Part shown: positions 30,238 through 41,839 of the stretch, piece by piece
Layout: every line of letters begins with the position of its first letter
Position numbering within the stretch: position 1 is the stretch's first letter
From: Sulfitobacter sp.
Lineage (GTDB): Bacteria; Pseudomonadota; Alphaproteobacteria; Rhodobacterales; Rhodobacteraceae
Length of the DNA: 64,000 nt
Direction: 5' to 3'
Assembly: GCA_029252045.1 (NCBI GenBank)
Contig: JAQXCD010000022.1
Span: 1-64,000 of the forward strand
Notes under the pieces: generated by a model
The model's database searches: none
What the model was told of the DNA's origin: nothing
Seen by the model: the letters and a program-made list of their open reading frames with translations, nothing else
Translations under genes and position numbers: made by a program

Positions 30238-31815
30238 TCAATCGGCAAACAGGTAGTCGGTGGTGGTGATCTCTTTGGCCTTTTCGTGACCGACACCCAG
30301 AAACGTTGCCAGCTCTTGGGCATTATCTTCGGCCGAGGCAACTTCACGGATGCGGTTGTGGTTCTCGAACTGCGCATCGCGGATGGCATCGCTCTCAAAC
30401 ACCATATCATTGCGAATGGTAGGAAGCAGACGGTCCAGCGTTTCTTCTGATGTCTGCTCACCCGCCAGCCCCACACGCATGGCGTGGCCAATCAGGTATT
30501 CGTCAGAAAAGCTGCACTCGACCTCCAGAATTCGCGTGGTTGAGCGGTCGGACGCAAAATCCTCAAGCAAGTCGAGATTGCCGGGGTCCATGCAGACAAT
30601 CAGGCGGTCCGTCTCGAAGTAATCGAACAACATGCGCATCAGCGCGCGGCGGTGGCGCGTGCGCTTGCCCAATGTCTTCTCGATACCGCCAAGCGCGGGC
30701 AGCGGCGTGTCCTCTTCGTTAAAGACATACTCGATCGCGGGCACATTGGTGGTCTGGCGGATGCGGTCCAGTACCCGTTTGGCCACATGCCACTTCTTGC
30801 AGACAACAATCAACAGCTCGCGCTCACGGCCCAGCGTGCTCTCTGTCTCCCAGAACCGGGTCGAGAAACGCCGCCCGATCCGCCCGCGTCCGGTGAGGAA
30901 CGTAAACAGGCTCCGCCCCTCGTTGCTGATCTGGAACTGTACACCTTGCGCCGCATAGAGCAGGCCCAAACGCCGCTTGAGGTCTTGCGCATTCGGGCTG
31001 ATCTTGCGCGCAAACAGGTAATCTTGCCCCAGCAGCAGATCATAGTGGTCGTTGTAAAACGTCACTGGAATCCCGTAGTCGGTGAACATCAAGAATGTCA
31101 GCGTGCGCCCGCGGATTTCTTTTTCGGGCACCAAATGGCGCACCAAGGTTTGGAAAAACGTCTCGTCCGGAATCCATGTCGTCCGGAAGAAGCGAATGAC
31201 ATCGCGGCGTTTTTTGCAAAACTCCAGCAGGCTTTCGATGGTCTGGCGGCGCAGGCACCACCACTGGCTACCAATCTGGACCTGAATATCATGAGGTATC
31301 TCGCGGGTGATGTTAAAGCGTTTCTGGAATTCGAACATCCAGTAGAATAGCTTTTTCTGGCTCCGCTCGTTAAACCAGTGACGGTAGATCAGCCGCTCTT
31401 TGGTCCAACCGGTCTTGATCCAGTCGCTTTCGAAATAGTCAAAGCTCTCGATGAAGTCGGCATCGTTGTTGTCCAGAAACCGGTGGGTATATTCGGCTGA
31501 TTTGATCGCCATGCAGTCACCTGACAGCATGTAAAAATGCGTAGCCCGTGGAAAATTCTCAACGGCTGCTTCAACAGCATGCAGTGTGGCCTGAACCAAA
31601 GACCATTCACCCCAACCGCAGCGTATGCGTTTTTTCGAAAAGGTAACGTGTGGATTTTGGTCAAGCGCCTTGCGGATAATCCTGTAGTGCGCAGGATCGG
31701 CGCTGGCGTCAAAATGGATCGACATATAATCGCCCACAGCTGTCAGCCGCTCCGCCTGCTTGATGATGGCGTCCGGATCTTTATGACACAGCAAGATGTA
31801 GGCAATTTTTGCCAT
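30238..31815 (-). CDS. beta-1,6-N-acetylglucosaminyltransferase-like (GT14) glycosyltransferase with C-terminal DUF5928-like extension
   Basis: AYILLCHKDPDAIIKQAERLTAVGDYMSIHFDASADPAHY, FYMLSGDCMAIKSAEYTH, GSQWWCLRRQTIESLLEF, WIPDETFFQTLVRH. Confidence 0.82.
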   Translation of the reverse strand: MAKIAYILLCHKDPDAIIKQAERLTAVGDYMSIHFDASADPAHYRIIRKALDQNPHVTFSKKRIRCGWGEWSLVQATLHAVEAAVENFPRATHFYMLSGDCMAIKSAEYTHRFLDNNDADFIESFDYFESDWIKTGWTKERLIYRHWFNERSQKKLFYWMFEFQKRFNITREIPHDIQVQIGSQWWCLRRQTIESLLEFCKKRRDVIRFFRTTWIPDETFFQTLVRHLVPEKEIRGRTLTFLMFTDYGIPVTFYNDHYDLLLGQDYLFARKISPNAQDLKRRLGLLYAAQGVQFQISNEGRSLFTFLTGRGRIGRRFSTRFWETESTLGRERELLIVVCKKWHVAKRVLDRIRQTTNVPAIEYVFNEEDTPLPALGGIEKTLGKRTRHRRALMRMLFDYFETDRLIVCMDPGNLDLLEDFASDRSTTRILEVECSFSDEYLIGHAMRVGLAGEQTSEETLDRLLPTIRNDMVFESDAIRDAQFENHNRIREVASAEDNAQELATFLGVGHEKAKEITTTDYLFAD

Positions 31816-31974
31816 TCAGGAACCATTCACCGTAAATATACTCTATAGTTTACCTAGATAATGATGAACACTTATTGAATAAACAGCAATTATTTGCTTT
31901 TGTAGAATGAAAGCCGTCCTAAGAGGCGGCAAAAGCCGTTTGAGCAGGAGTATCATCATGGGTTTTCCCGGCAC

Positions 31975-32703
31975 ATGTACTACTCGGATCACGGGGTGTT
32001 TTTTGACGGCGACATCCATGATGCAAAGGGTGGGATGCACAAATGGGCACTGGAAGAGAGCCAGGACCCGATTGCCCGAAACGTCCAGAACAATAGCTCA
32101 TTCGCCTTCACATGCGTCCGTAATCCGTACACCCGAATCCTCAGTTCGTTCTTTGACAAGATCTGCGGAATTCAACGTAACGGCAAACGCTACCGTGGCA
32201 ATTTGGTCCCACTTTTGATCCAGAAATACGGGATCGAGGTTGGTGGAGACGATGGAAAGCAGGAATTCGATCAAATTGCGAGTTTCCGTCGCTTCTTGTT
32301 GTTCGCCCGTGACACCATCCGTTGGCGCCGCCCAATGGACCCTGACATCCACTGGTCCGGCCAGGCCGGCCACGTCAGCACCTTCATTGTGAATGGCGGC
32401 AAATACGATAAAATCATCTGGACGGAGTCGTTCAACGACGGCATGCGCGACGTGCTGGACTCGATCAAGACCCCTCACCCGATCAACCTCGAAGAAATCC
32501 CCCGGTTTAACGAAAGCGAAGGGCACGGCCCCAAGCGCGCGCATCCGGTTGAAGACTACTTTGACGACCTCTCGATGCATCTGGTCTACGAAATCTACAA
32601 ACGCGATTTTAACCTGTTCAAATACGACTTTGAAAATCCGGGTAATAAGATGCCCATAGGTGAGATTGATCTGGATGAGGTCCACGCCAAACTTGGCGAC
32701 TAA
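31975..32703 (+). CDS. sulfotransferase family protein (5' end uncertain)
   Basis: FAFTCVRNPYTRILSSFFDKI..; coding-like codons extend upstream of ATG 31975 without a start. Confidence 0.7.
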   Translation: MYYSDHGVFFDGDIHDAKGGMHKWALEESQDPIARNVQNNSSFAFTCVRNPYTRILSSFFDKICGIQRNGKRYRGNLVPLLIQKYGIEVGGDDGKQEFDQIASFRRFLLFARDTIRWRRPMDPDIHWSGQAGHVSTFIVNGGKYDKIIWTESFNDGMRDVLDSIKTPHPINLEEIPRFNESEGHGPKRAHPVEDYFDDLSMHLVYEIYKRDFNLFKYDFENPGNKMPIGEIDLDEVHAKLGD

Positions 32704-32847
32704 TACCTTACCCGTTAATTAATACTATATATAAAATGCAAAGGGTTGTTTCGTGTGCGAAACACCCTCTTTGCTGGCGTCTGGACAAATCCCGTGCGGT
32801 TGGGTCTAGTTTGATCATACGTTTATCTCACCCGAAAGGCACGCCAT

Positions 32848-33543
32848 ATGGCTTATGTTTTCCCCGCGCCGGCGCAGGCAAGTCTTGCTGTACAGGGCTC
32901 TGATGCCCGCTTCCCGATCCGCCGGATTTTCTGCGTTGGCCGCAATTACGAGGCCCATGCGCGCGAAATGGGCAATGACCCCGATCGCGAGCCCCCCTTC
33001 TTCTTCACCAAGCCTGCGGATGCTGGCTGTGATACGCCCTGCACCATTCCTTACCCGCCGCTGACCAATGATCTTCACCACGAGATCGAGTTGGTCATCG
33101 CCATCGGCAAAGGCGGCGCTAACATCGCAGCGGCTGATGTGGCGGATCACATCTGGGGTGCGTCCGTGGGCATTGATCTCACACGCCGCGATCTACAAGC
33201 CGAGGCCAAAGCAACGCGCCGCCCATGGGACTGGGGCAAGGCTTTTGACCTCAGCGCACCCATCGCCGCACTCAAACCCATAGCAGACGTGCCCAGCCTG
33301 ACAAAAGGCCGCATCTGGCTGGCTGTAAACGGCGAAGTCCGTCAGGACGCTGATATCGCTGATCTGATTTGGTCGGTGGCTGAACATATCGCCACCCTCA
33401 GCGAAAGCATCACACTCGCGCCCGGTGATCTGGTCATGACAGGCACCCCCGCAGGTGTTGCGGCACTGGTCGAGGGGGATGTTGTCACAGGCGGCGTCGA
33501 TGGCATCGCCACGCTAGAGGTAACAATCGGCCCCCGCGCCTGA
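32848..33543 (+). CDS. fumarylacetoacetate hydrolase family protein
   Basis: RRIFCVGRNYEAHAREMG, FFFTKPADA, HHEIELVIAIGKGG, DLVMTGTPAGV. Confidence 0.92.
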   Translation: MAYVFPAPAQASLAVQGSDARFPIRRIFCVGRNYEAHAREMGNDPDREPPFFFTKPADAGCDTPCTIPYPPLTNDLHHEIELVIAIGKGGANIAAADVADHIWGASVGIDLTRRDLQAEAKATRRPWDWGKAFDLSAPIAALKPIADVPSLTKGRIWLAVNGEVRQDADIADLIWSVAEHIATLSESITLAPGDLVMTGTPAGVAALVEGDVVTGGVDGIATLEVTIGPRA

Positions 33544-33625
33544 TTTCTATCTTTCTTGGCCTTAAATCCTCCGGGGGAATTGGCCCTTGGGTCAATGGGG
33601 GCTGGCCCCCAATCCCGCCGGAGGA
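33544..33625 (-). repeat. intergenic GC-rich element plus conserved tail (copy B, reverse orientation)
   Basis: Reverse complement reads CCTCCGGCGGGATTGGGGGCCAGCCCCC..CCCCCGGAGGATTTAAGGCCAAGAAAGATAG. Confidence 0.6.
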
Positions 33626-33631
33626 CAATGC

Positions 33632-34222
33632 TCAGTGCTGTGGGGCGGGTCCCCACAGGTTTTCTTCGTCCTGCGATTTTGTGCAGTAGAAGACAATCAA
33701 AACGATCCAGCCGATAATTGGCACCAAAAACAATAGGAACCACCAACCGGACCTGCCGATGTCGTGCAAGCGCCGGATGCTTACAGCGATAGAAGGCAGC
33801 AGTGTTGCAAGCGACAGGATAAGGTTGACCGGCCCTGAATCCCCCATCCCCATCATCGTGTCGATGATTACGGCTCCAATGCTCATTAATATCATCCACA
33901 GCGTCCACCACCAGTATTGCGACCGGGTCGAGCGTGTTTTGAAATCCACATAGCGGGCAAAGCCGTCTTTCAGCGCGCCAACAAAAGTGTTGGCATCCGT
34001 GCGGGCAGGGTCTGCGCCGTCGCTCAGGGGCGCATGGGCGGGCTGTGCTTGTTGTCCACTTGCGTTATCTGCCCGTCCATAGGGCAGCCAGTCTTGCATG
34101 CCCTCTTGCCAAACCAGGGTATCGCTGCGGATTGCCCCCGCGGCGACCAATTCGTCAAACTCGCTCTGGCTAACGGGCCCGTTGGAGGCACCTTCAACCG
34201 CGTAATACCATTGTGCACTCAT
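33632..34222 (-). CDS. GYF-like domain + DUF805 membrane protein
   Basis: WYYAVEGASNGPVSQSEFDELVAAGAI..DTLVWQEGMQDWLP; FKTRSTRSQYWWWTLW..SIRRLHDIGRSGWW. Confidence 0.88.
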   Translation of the reverse strand: MSAQWYYAVEGASNGPVSQSEFDELVAAGAIRSDTLVWQEGMQDWLPYGRADNASGQQAQPAHAPLSDGADPARTDANTFVGALKDGFARYVDFKTRSTRSQYWWWTLWMILMSIGAVIIDTMMGMGDSGPVNLILSLATLLPSIAVSIRRLHDIGRSGWWFLLFLVPIIGWIVLIVFYCTKSQDEENLWGPAPQH

Positions 34223-34290
34223 GTTCCGCTTGCATCCTTCCTAATGTCTAAGAAGCAGCCTGGCGCGGCTTTGGCATTGCCGCAACGGAA

Positions 34291-35667
34291 TCAGCGTGGC
34301 TGCCCGGCCAGAGTCTGCGCTGCCCGCGCGCGGGCTTCATCCGCCAATGCAGGTAGGCCCGTTTTGGCATAGACCTCACCCAGCAGCAGGTTCAGCGGCA
34401 CCCCGTCCGGATCATAGGTGCGCCGCATCTCCAGGACTTGTTGCGCCGCCGAGGCGCGGCCGTCTTGCACCAACGCATCCAGATGGATTTGCTCGAACAA
34501 ATCGCGCTGCGCATGGCTGCCCCCGCATTCTGCCATCCGCGGCAGAGCGCGGGCCATCTGTGTAATAACAGTGCTCCAATCGCCCCGCGCGTGGGCGGTG
34601 ATGGCGGTTGCAGCGGGCAGGGCCACATCGCACCATGCAACATGGTCGTGTTGCGTGATGTCGCCCGCGCGTTCCTTGATGGCTTGCATCAAGGGTGCGG
34701 CCTCCGCGCGGCCTGTCCGGCTGAGAGCATAGAGATATTGCAGCGTCAGGAAAGGGCTGACCGTATCCGCGCCGCGCTGTGCGACATGGTCTGCGACATC
34801 CGCCCAACGGTCACCCACATTTACGCCCGCAAACTCCATCCGTGCCAGCAGCGACGTAGCCCCGACCTGATCTTGGGAGTAGTTCTTGGCCAACCCCCAA
34901 ACATGGGTGTCATAAGCGGTGCGCACGTCGTCATGCCGCCCGAGGCTGAGATAGAACAGCGCCAGATGCCACCAGTTATGACTGCGCATAAAACTGTTCA
35001 GCCCGCTCCAAGTGTCGGCCACGCTTTCCATAAACGCGGCGCCCTCGGCCACCCGGCCTTGGGTCAACATCACATGGGCGATGGCGTGATGTGACCAGGC
35101 TTCATCATGTTGCAGCGTCATGGCGTGGCGTGCGGCTGCTTCTGCGCGGTCCAGCAGGTGGCATTGCTCGTACCCGAAGGCAATCATGCCGTGGACATAG
35201 GCAATGTCCTCTGCCTCTGGCAGAGATTTGAGCGCCATGCGCAGCATTCCTGCGGCATCGCCCAGATTGAACAGGTGATACTGCGCCAGTTTCAGTACTG
35301 CCATATCGCGCGGGTGGTCGGCGGTGATCCGGTCGCATATTTCCAACAGTTCGGGCACTGCGCCGCGCGTCCATGCCTCTGCCGCGTCAATCACCAGTGC
35401 TTCGCGTGCTGTCGTTCCGCTGCGCAGGGCCTGTGCGCGGGCCAGATAAGGTGCGGCCTTTTGCGGGGCCACGGGGGCTTCGAGAAACATCCACAACAAG
35501 GCGGCATAGGCATTCGCCAGTGCGCATTCTGGGTCCGCATCGGCAATGGCGACGATGTTAGCGGCTTTGGGTTGATAGCTGAGGAACCCGTGGATGAAGT
35601 CATTGATCCCTTGCAGCGTGTCGGCGTTTTCGCAGGTGAGGGGCAGGCCGTAGAGATCTTGGGTCAT
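34291..35667 (-). CDS. tetratricopeptide-repeat type protein
   Basis: Helical repeat-like ORF, 458 aa; 4-nt overlap with upstream hydrolase. Confidence 0.75.
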   Translation of the reverse strand: MTQDLYGLPLTCENADTLQGINDFIHGFLSYQPKAANIVAIADADPECALANAYAALLWMFLEAPVAPQKAAPYLARAQALRSGTTAREALVIDAAEAWTRGAVPELLEICDRITADHPRDMAVLKLAQYHLFNLGDAAGMLRMALKSLPEAEDIAYVHGMIAFGYEQCHLLDRAEAAARHAMTLQHDEAWSHHAIAHVMLTQGRVAEGAAFMESVADTWSGLNSFMRSHNWWHLALFYLSLGRHDDVRTAYDTHVWGLAKNYSQDQVGATSLLARMEFAGVNVGDRWADVADHVAQRGADTVSPFLTLQYLYALSRTGRAEAAPLMQAIKERAGDITQHDHVAWCDVALPAATAITAHARGDWSTVITQMARALPRMAECGGSHAQRDLFEQIHLDALVQDGRASAAQQVLEMRRTYDPDGVPLNLLLGEVYAKTGLPALADEARARAAQTLAGQPR

Positions 35668-36461
35668 GTCTGTGTCTCCTGAGTAAAGCGGCGCAGATGG
35701 CTTGCCACAGCATCGGGCGCATCCCAGTGGAGGGAGTGTCCCGCCCCCGCAATGACGTGGCTGGCGATGTCACCCAATGTCGGGCGGGCAAGGTCCAGTG
35801 GCAGCAACAGATCATCCGCTGCAAGAAGGGCTTGGACAGGGCAGGAGATGCTATCTGGTGTATCCGGCATATAACCGTCCAGCGCTGCAATCTGGTGTGC
35901 CATGGCCTGCATACTCTGGGCGTAAGGATAAGCAAGCGATGCCGCCGCTGCCTGCGCGACCATCCCCTTCGCGTCGTAGAGCGCGGGCGCGAAAAGCCAT
36001 GGGAACAACGCATGCAGCCAGACATCGGGCGCTGCATCGCTGCGCCGGATCGCCAGAAGCGTCTTGAACAGCGCCACGTTGCGCTCTAGCCGCAGGGGGG
36101 CAGCGGCGGCCAGTGTCAGCGTTTTGACTGCATCGGGATGCGCACAGGCCAGCCGCATACCGATCATCCCGCCCAGCGAATGACCCAAAACATGCGCAGG
36201 GCCCATATCCAGATGGTGCAGCAGCGCGGCACAGTCCGCAGCGAAATGGTCAACGCTTACCGGTGCATCCCACGGGGCCGTCCGGCCCGTCGTGCGGTTA
36301 TCGGGGCGGATCAGGGTGAAATGCGGCTCTAATAAGGGAACCAGTGGCGCCCAACTTGCACTGTCGCTCATCATTCCGGCAATCAGCAGCAGGGGTGGGC
36401 CGTTGCCCGAGATTTCGTAGTGTTGTGCGATGTTGTTGTGATCAAAGATCGGCATTGGCAT
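35664..36461 (-). CDS. alpha/beta hydrolase
   Basis: PPLLLIAGMMSDSASWAPLVPLL, HVLGHSLGGMIGMRLA, AGHSLHWDAP. Confidence 0.88.
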   Translation of the reverse strand: MPMPIFDHNNIAQHYEISGNGPPLLLIAGMMSDSASWAPLVPLLEPHFTLIRPDNRTTGRTAPWDAPVSVDHFAADCAALLHHLDMGPAHVLGHSLGGMIGMRLACAHPDAVKTLTLAAAAPLRLERNVALFKTLLAIRRSDAAPDVWLHALFPWLFAPALYDAKGMVAQAAAASLAYPYAQSMQAMAHQIAALDGYMPDTPDSISCPVQALLAADDLLLPLDLARPTLGDIASHVIAGAGHSLHWDAPDAVASHLRRFTQETQT

Positions 36462-37437
36462 CCCTCCAGCAGGGCATGATGTCACCCGCAGCAGGGGTTG
36501 CGGCATAGACCGCGCGGGCAATGGCACGGCTGAGGCACAGGGCAGCGGCGTGGCCCGTCATCAGCACATCCGCCGCAGGACGCGCGCCTGTGGTGAGGGC
36601 AAAGACCAGATCGCCGTCGTTGGGTGTATGGGCGGGCACACAGGCCCGCGCGATGCCATCATGCGCAGCGGTGGCCACACGGTGGCATTCGGCCTTGGTC
36701 AGGATCGCATCCGTGGCGATGATTGCGATGGTGGTGTTGGCGCGGGCCGACAGGGCGTTAAACTTGCGGCTCTCGCGGCTCAGCCCCAGACCGCTGACAG
36801 GGTCCGGCCCGATACCGCCAAACTCGCCATCCATCTCGAACGGGGCGGCATAGAAATGGCGGTCACCCGGGGTGGTCACAGCGCCTACGGGATTGGCAGC
36901 GACCAAGGCGGCAACCGTGCTGCCATCGGGCAGTTGCAGGGATGCCGTGCCCAGCCCGCCTTTGAGCATTGCCGTCAAGGCACCTGTGCCCGCCCCCACT
37001 GTGCCAATGTCGAATTCGGCTTTCGCCGCGCGGTAGGCGGCTAACCCCAAGGCGCGGTAGGGGTTATCCGCCCAGTCCTTATCGCCGCCGTTGAGCAGAT
37101 CAAAAAGGATCGCCCCCGGGACCAAAGGGATTTGCGCAGGTCCGATGCGAAACCCGCGCCCGTCTGCCCGCAGCCCGTCTACCACGCCGGAGCAAGCATC
37201 CAGCCCGAAGGCCGACCCGCCCGATAGCACCAGCGCATCCACTGCCGCCACGGATTTGTCAGGGGCCAGAAGATCTGTCTCACGCGTGCCGGGGGCGCCG
37301 CCCATCACCGCGACTGAGGCCACAAATGGCGTGTCCCCCACCACAACCGTGGTGCCGGATTTCAGGGCGTGATCCTGCGCGTTGCCAACCCGTAGGCCAG
37401 CGATGTCGCTCAGGCTGTTGGTGGGGCCTGCCTGCAT
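36442..37437 (-). CDS. P1 family peptidase (DmpA/S58)
   Basis: NSLSDIAGLRVGNAQD, DALVLSGGSAFGLDACSGVVDGL, TIAIIATDAILTKAECHRVATAAHDGIARA. Confidence 0.92.
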   Translation of the reverse strand: MQAGPTNSLSDIAGLRVGNAQDHALKSGTTVVVGDTPFVASVAVMGGAPGTRETDLLAPDKSVAAVDALVLSGGSAFGLDACSGVVDGLRADGRGFRIGPAQIPLVPGAILFDLLNGGDKDWADNPYRALGLAAYRAAKAEFDIGTVGAGTGALTAMLKGGLGTASLQLPDGSTVAALVAANPVGAVTTPGDRHFYAAPFEMDGEFGGIGPDPVSGLGLSRESRKFNALSARANTTIAIIATDAILTKAECHRVATAAHDGIARACVPAHTPNDGDLVFALTTGARPAADVLMTGHAAALCLSRAIARAVYAATPAAGDIMPCWRDANADL

Positions 37438-37438
37438 G

Positions 37439-37785
37439 TTAAATCCTCGGCTTGCTGCAGGCGGTCTCGGCGTCGCCGGTGTTGGGGGTGCCTTTCGGCT
37501 CGATCAGCAGGACGTGGCATTCCTCAACCGCGCGGGGGCGGTGGGTAACACCTGCGGGCACAACAAAGACTTCGCCTTCCTTCACAACGTGGCTTTCGCC
37601 TTCGAGGTCCATGGTGAATTCGCCTTGCAGGACCAAAAAGAAATCGTCGGTGTCTTCGTGCAGGTGGAACGGAAACTCGCCCGAGAATTTCGCAACCATG
37701 ATGTCGTTGTCATTGTAGTCTGCGACAATATGCGGGTCCCAATGGGTTGAGAACTGGTTGAGTTTATCCAGCAGGTTCACGGTTT

Positions 37786-37789
<4 letters not shown>
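37439..37789 (-). CDS. cupin-domain protein
   Basis: [47 protein letters not shown]. Confidence 0.88.
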
Positions 37790-39380
<1,591 letters not shown>

Positions 39381-39384
<4 letters not shown>

Positions 39385-40196
39385 GTGCGCATCCTGCGCA
39401 GGCGCGGATCAAGAAGATCACGTAGCCCGTCGCCCATGAGGTTGAGACCCAATACGGTGAGGATGATGGCAAAGCCGGGCATCAGCGCCATATGTGGTGC
39501 GATGCTGACCATGGTTTGTGCATCGGCCAGCATCCGACCCCAGCTGGGGGTGGGGGGCTGTGCGCCCAGACCGACATAGCTGAGCCCTGCTTCGGCCAGA
39601 ATGCCTAGGGAAAACTGGATGGTGCCTTGGACGATCAGCAGGTTGGTGACGTTGGGCAAAATATGCTCGAACGAGATACGCGCAGCGGATTTGCCGGCCA
39701 CACGCGCAGCAAGGATAAACTCGCGCTCCCACAGGGACAGGGCCGCGCCGCGTGTGATGCGTGCGAAAACGGGGATGTTGAAAATACCGATGGCAATGAT
39801 GGCGTTGATGGCACCGGCGCCAAAGACGGCAGTGATCAGGATGGCAATCACAAGGCTGGGGAAGGCGAATACCAGATCGTTGCCGCGCATGATCACCTCG
39901 TCGATCAGGCTGCCACGGCGCGCCGCCGCCCACAGGCCTAGTGGCACACCCAGCCCCATGCCGATGCCCACCGCCACCAGCGCCACAGCGATAGAGGTAC
40001 GCGCACCGACCATAAGCAGGCTGAGAATGTCGCGCCCGAAGTGGTCGGTGCCCAGAAGGTTGGTGTTGTTTGGGCCTTTAAGGCGGACAGGGATGTTCAG
40101 CGCTTCGGCATCGAATGGCGTCCAGACAAAGGACACCAGCGCCGCGAGGATAAAGAGGGCTGACAGCAAACAGCCGAGGATCAGGCTCCGGTTCAT
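39381..40196 (-). CDS. peptide ABC transporter permease (DppC-like)
   Basis: [52 protein letters not shown]. Confidence 0.93.
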
Positions 40197-41140
40197 GCGC
40201 GCGCCCTCAGGCGAGGGTCGACGGCTGCGTAGGCAAGATCAACGGTGAAGTTCACAAATATCACGGCAAAGACCAACAGCATCGTGACACTCTCGACTAC
40301 AATCAGATCGCGGGCAGAGATGGATTGGAAGATCAGCCGCCCGAGGCCGGGCAGATAGAACACCTGTTCGATGATGATACCGCCCGCCAGCAGGAACGAG
40401 AATTGCAGCCCGATAATGGTCAGCACGGGAATCATCGCGTTGCGCAATCCATGCCGCCACAACGCTTGGCGCGCGGTCAGGCCTTTGGCGCGGGCGGTGC
40501 GCATAAAATCTTCGCCCAAGACATCCAGCAAGGCAGAGCGCATGACGCGCGCAAGGATGGCTGCCTGCGGCAAGGCAAGCGCGATGGCGGGCAGGGTGAG
40601 CGAGTGGAGGCCTGCAAAAAGCCCCTTGTCCCAGCCGACAAAACCGCCTGCCGCAAACCAGCGTAGTTTGATGGAGAACAGCAGAACCAGCATCATCGCA
40701 AACCAGAAGTTGGGGATGGCAACGCCCAGCTGTGTGGCTCCCATCACCCCCACATCGCCTGCGCGGCCCCGACGCGATGCCGCATAGATGCCGGCGGGAA
40801 AAGCGATCAAGGTTGAGAGGGTCAGTGCGTAAAGCGCCAGTGGAAGCGATACCCACATCCGCTGTTGCACCATGTCCGCCACGGGTGTGCGGTAGGTATA
40901 GGAGGTGCCGAAATCCCCGCTCAGCATGCCTGCGACCCAGCTGAAATATCGCTCGGGCTTGGAAGTATCCAGACCCAGTTCGGTGCGCAGGGCGGCCAGT
41001 GTTTCGGGCTGTGCATTCATGCCCAGCATAAATGATGCGGGGTCACCGGGCGCAACTTCGATCACTGTAAAAATGACCACAGAAGCGACAGCGAGGCTGA
41101 TCACCAAAGAGAGTAAACGTTTGAGGGTATAGCGCAACAT
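40193..41140 (-). CDS. peptide ABC transporter permease (DppB-like)
   Basis: MLRYTLKRLLSLVISLAVASVVIFTVIEVAPGDPASFMLG; DFMRTARAKGLTARQALWRHGLRNAMIPVLTIIGLQ. Confidence 0.93.
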   Translation of the reverse strand: MLRYTLKRLLSLVISLAVASVVIFTVIEVAPGDPASFMLGMNAQPETLAALRTELGLDTSKPERYFSWVAGMLSGDFGTSYTYRTPVADMVQQRMWVSLPLALYALTLSTLIAFPAGIYAASRRGRAGDVGVMGATQLGVAIPNFWFAMMLVLLFSIKLRWFAAGGFVGWDKGLFAGLHSLTLPAIALALPQAAILARVMRSALLDVLGEDFMRTARAKGLTARQALWRHGLRNAMIPVLTIIGLQFSFLLAGGIIIEQVFYLPGLGRLIFQSISARDLIVVESVTMLLVFAVIFVNFTVDLAYAAVDPRLRARA

Positions 41141-41206
41141 CAGCAAAGCGTAGGCGCTCTTTGGGCGATGGTCTAGCGCCATTTCGCATGTGAACAGGGC
41201 GTCCTG

Positions 41207-41232
41207 AACGCTTGTCTAGGGTGATTGGTTCC
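41207..41232 (-). promoter_or_regulatory. EcfG-type promoter candidate upstream of peptide ABC operon
   Basis: Minus strand GGAAC (41232-41228) - N17 - CGTT (41210-41207). Confidence 0.5.
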
Positions 41233-41254
41233 AAACGAAGTTTTCGAAAAAAAC

Positions 41255-41280
41255 GGAACGTAAACGGTGGCTTGCCTGTT
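41255..41280 (+). promoter_or_regulatory. EcfG-type promoter candidate upstream of small secreted protein
   Basis: GGAAC (41255-41259) - N17 - TGTT (41277-41280). Confidence 0.4.
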
Positions 41281-41322
41281 GTGTCATCAACGAAGCGAGC
41301 ATCGGAGTGATGATCGCAAACA

Positions 41323-41742
41323 ATGGAGATACCTATGACACATCTATTTAAATCCACGGCCATCGCCGCTCTTGCCCTGACAACCGCGATGCCCGCATTT
41401 GCTGCAGCGCATCTGGATATCAGCAACATGACTTGCAACGAATATGAAGAGCTGTCGCGTGCAGACCGAAACAAAGTCGCAGTAATGGCAGTGTCCGAGC
41501 TGAGCAGTGGTGCAGAAGTCGCCGTTGAAACGCCAAAAGCAACAGAAAGCACAAACGTTTCGCCGTCTTCGGAAAGCCCGACGGGTTCCGCCGAAACAAG
41601 TGCCACAGCCACGTCCACAAGTGGCGCTGGCGATGACATGAGCCGCTATGAGGAAGAAATTTCGCTGATGAACCGCATCTGCACGTTCAACCCGACCACA
41701 ATGGTTATGGAAGCAGCGGCAGGCCAACGCGGCAAACGCTAA
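41323..41742 (+). CDS. small secreted protein, HdeA-like
   Basis: Signal peptide FKSTAIAALALTTAMPAFAAA; DISNMTCNEYEELSRADRNKVAVMAVSEL..MNRICTFNPTTMVMEAA. Confidence 0.6.
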   Translation: MEIPMTHLFKSTAIAALALTTAMPAFAAAHLDISNMTCNEYEELSRADRNKVAVMAVSELSSGAEVAVETPKATESTNVSPSSESPTGSAETSATATSTSGAGDDMSRYEEEISLMNRICTFNPTTMVMEAAAGQRGKR

Positions 41743-41839
41743 GCTTTACCTCTCGCGGTAAGGTGTAACGAGTGATGGCGCGGGGGCTGCGGAAACGCGG
41801 CCCCTTTTATTTTGGCGATGCACGGCTAGACTCTGGTGC

